Shown: positions 63,850 to 64,000 of the stretch, piece after piece
How positions within the stretch are numbered: the stretch's first letter is position 1
Layout of the letters: every line of letters starts with the position of its first letter
Source: CAWDZK01 sp963807005
Lineage (GTDB): Bacteria > Actinomycetota > Actinomycetes > JACCUZ01
DNA length: 64,000 bases
Assembly: GCA_963807005.1 (NCBI GenBank)
Contig: CAWDZK010000005.1
Coordinates: 310,001 to 374,000 of the forward strand
Direction: 5' to 3'
The notes under the pieces: model-generated
What the model was told of the DNA's origin: nothing
Seen by the model: the letters and a program-made list of their open reading frames with translations, nothing else
Databases searched by the model: none
Position numbers and translations under genes: made by a program

Positions 63850-64000
63850 TCACAGCAGGCCGAGCAGGGTCTCGAGGTCGTCGGCCACGGCGACCGGGTC
63901 GACGAGCATCGCGAAGTGGCCCCCTGGCCGGTCGTCCGGGCCGAGCACCCGGGGCCAGCCGCGGTGCCCGGCCAGCCGGGCCGCGGCGTCGTAGCCGGGG
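63850..64000 (-). CDS. C-terminal end of an unidentified gene (possible alpha/beta hydrolase)
   Basis: The frame stops at 63850 and runs off the right end. The readable 49 residues include GWPRVLGPDDRPGGHFAMLVDP and end DDLETLLGLL. The GGHFAML...P pattern with a late histidine is typical of the C-terminus of alpha/beta hydrolases, but too little is present for assignment. Confidence 0.5.
   Translation of the reverse strand, partial: PGYDAAARLAGHRGWPRVLGPDDRPGGHFAMLVDPVAVADDLETLLGLL

Overview
The window is about 64 kb of very GC-rich, densely coded DNA with many GTG starts and ATGA overlaps. The dnaK-grpE-dnaJ-hspR-clpB cluster under HAIR boxes, the mycobacterial-type lipoamide dehydrogenase, a DUF5999 protein and a CtpF-like ATPase beside a universal stress protein all point to a chromosome of the class Actinomycetes. 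I cannot place it in an order. No integrase, transposase, plasmid or phage structural gene is visible.

Layout: (1) 1-5.4 kb holds an FadE-type acyl-CoA dehydrogenase behind a duplicated 16-bp operator, a methyltransferase, a rhodanese, a CDF metal exporter and a CPBP membrane protease. (2) 5.4-8.2 kb is an organoarsenical/arsenic cluster: arsR1 diverges from a small protein, arsI (C-As lyase), an unlisted 15-residue peptide made of three Cys-Cys pairs, arsR2, an aquaglyceroporin and arsC. Methylarsenite would be demethylated by ArsI, arsenate reduced by ArsC, and arsenite would leave through the channel, with no ArsB/Acr3 pump. (3) 8.2-15.7 kb carries a secreted phosphoesterase, a thioredoxin sharing an open frame with an MFS transporter across an antisense Nudix gene, a PaaK-type ligase, a pentapeptide-repeat protein and Lpd. 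(4) 15.9-24.9 kb carries an AraC/DinB regulator, VOC proteins, the P-type ATPase/Usp pair, an XRE-cupin regulator divergent from a thioredoxin-reductase-like enzyme, and a PPOX-fold protein. (5) 24.8-35.4 kb looks like an old island: an ABC exporter, an MMPL transporter, small proteins, a 929-aa MalT/LuxR regulator, an MFS transporter and a hydrolase. It is bounded by tRNA-Gly(CCC) on the right and a degenerate 49-nt copy of that tRNA's 3' part on the left.

(6) 35.4-40.6 kb has dcd, then an unusual minus-strand run: a subtilase ending in about fifteen pentads of the ATWAG type, a 29-residue peptide ending in GATWV with a strong Shine-Dalgarno inside the protease gene, and a membrane GAF-GGDEF-EAL protein. 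(7) 40.7-46.2 kb has a membrane heterodisulfide-reductase-like Fe-S protein, small membrane proteins and a secreted thermolysin-family peptidase. (8) 46.3-53.3 kb is the heat-shock operon with two HAIR boxes. (9) 53.6-64 kb has a TauE/SafE permease, an SDR, an aminotransferase, a form II molybdenum hydroxylase operon (S-L-M-G order), a secreted protein, an epimerase and the end of a further gene.

At least two families of long intergenic palindromes recur. One has GCTCGTTTGCGACCT arms (four copies, all at 3' gene ends); the other has TGATCACGT arms (three copies). They are the most conspicuous structures not explained by the genes. The best candidates for undescribed biology are the Cys-pair micropeptide of the arsenic operon and the Trp-pentad subtilase with its GATW-ending micropeptide.
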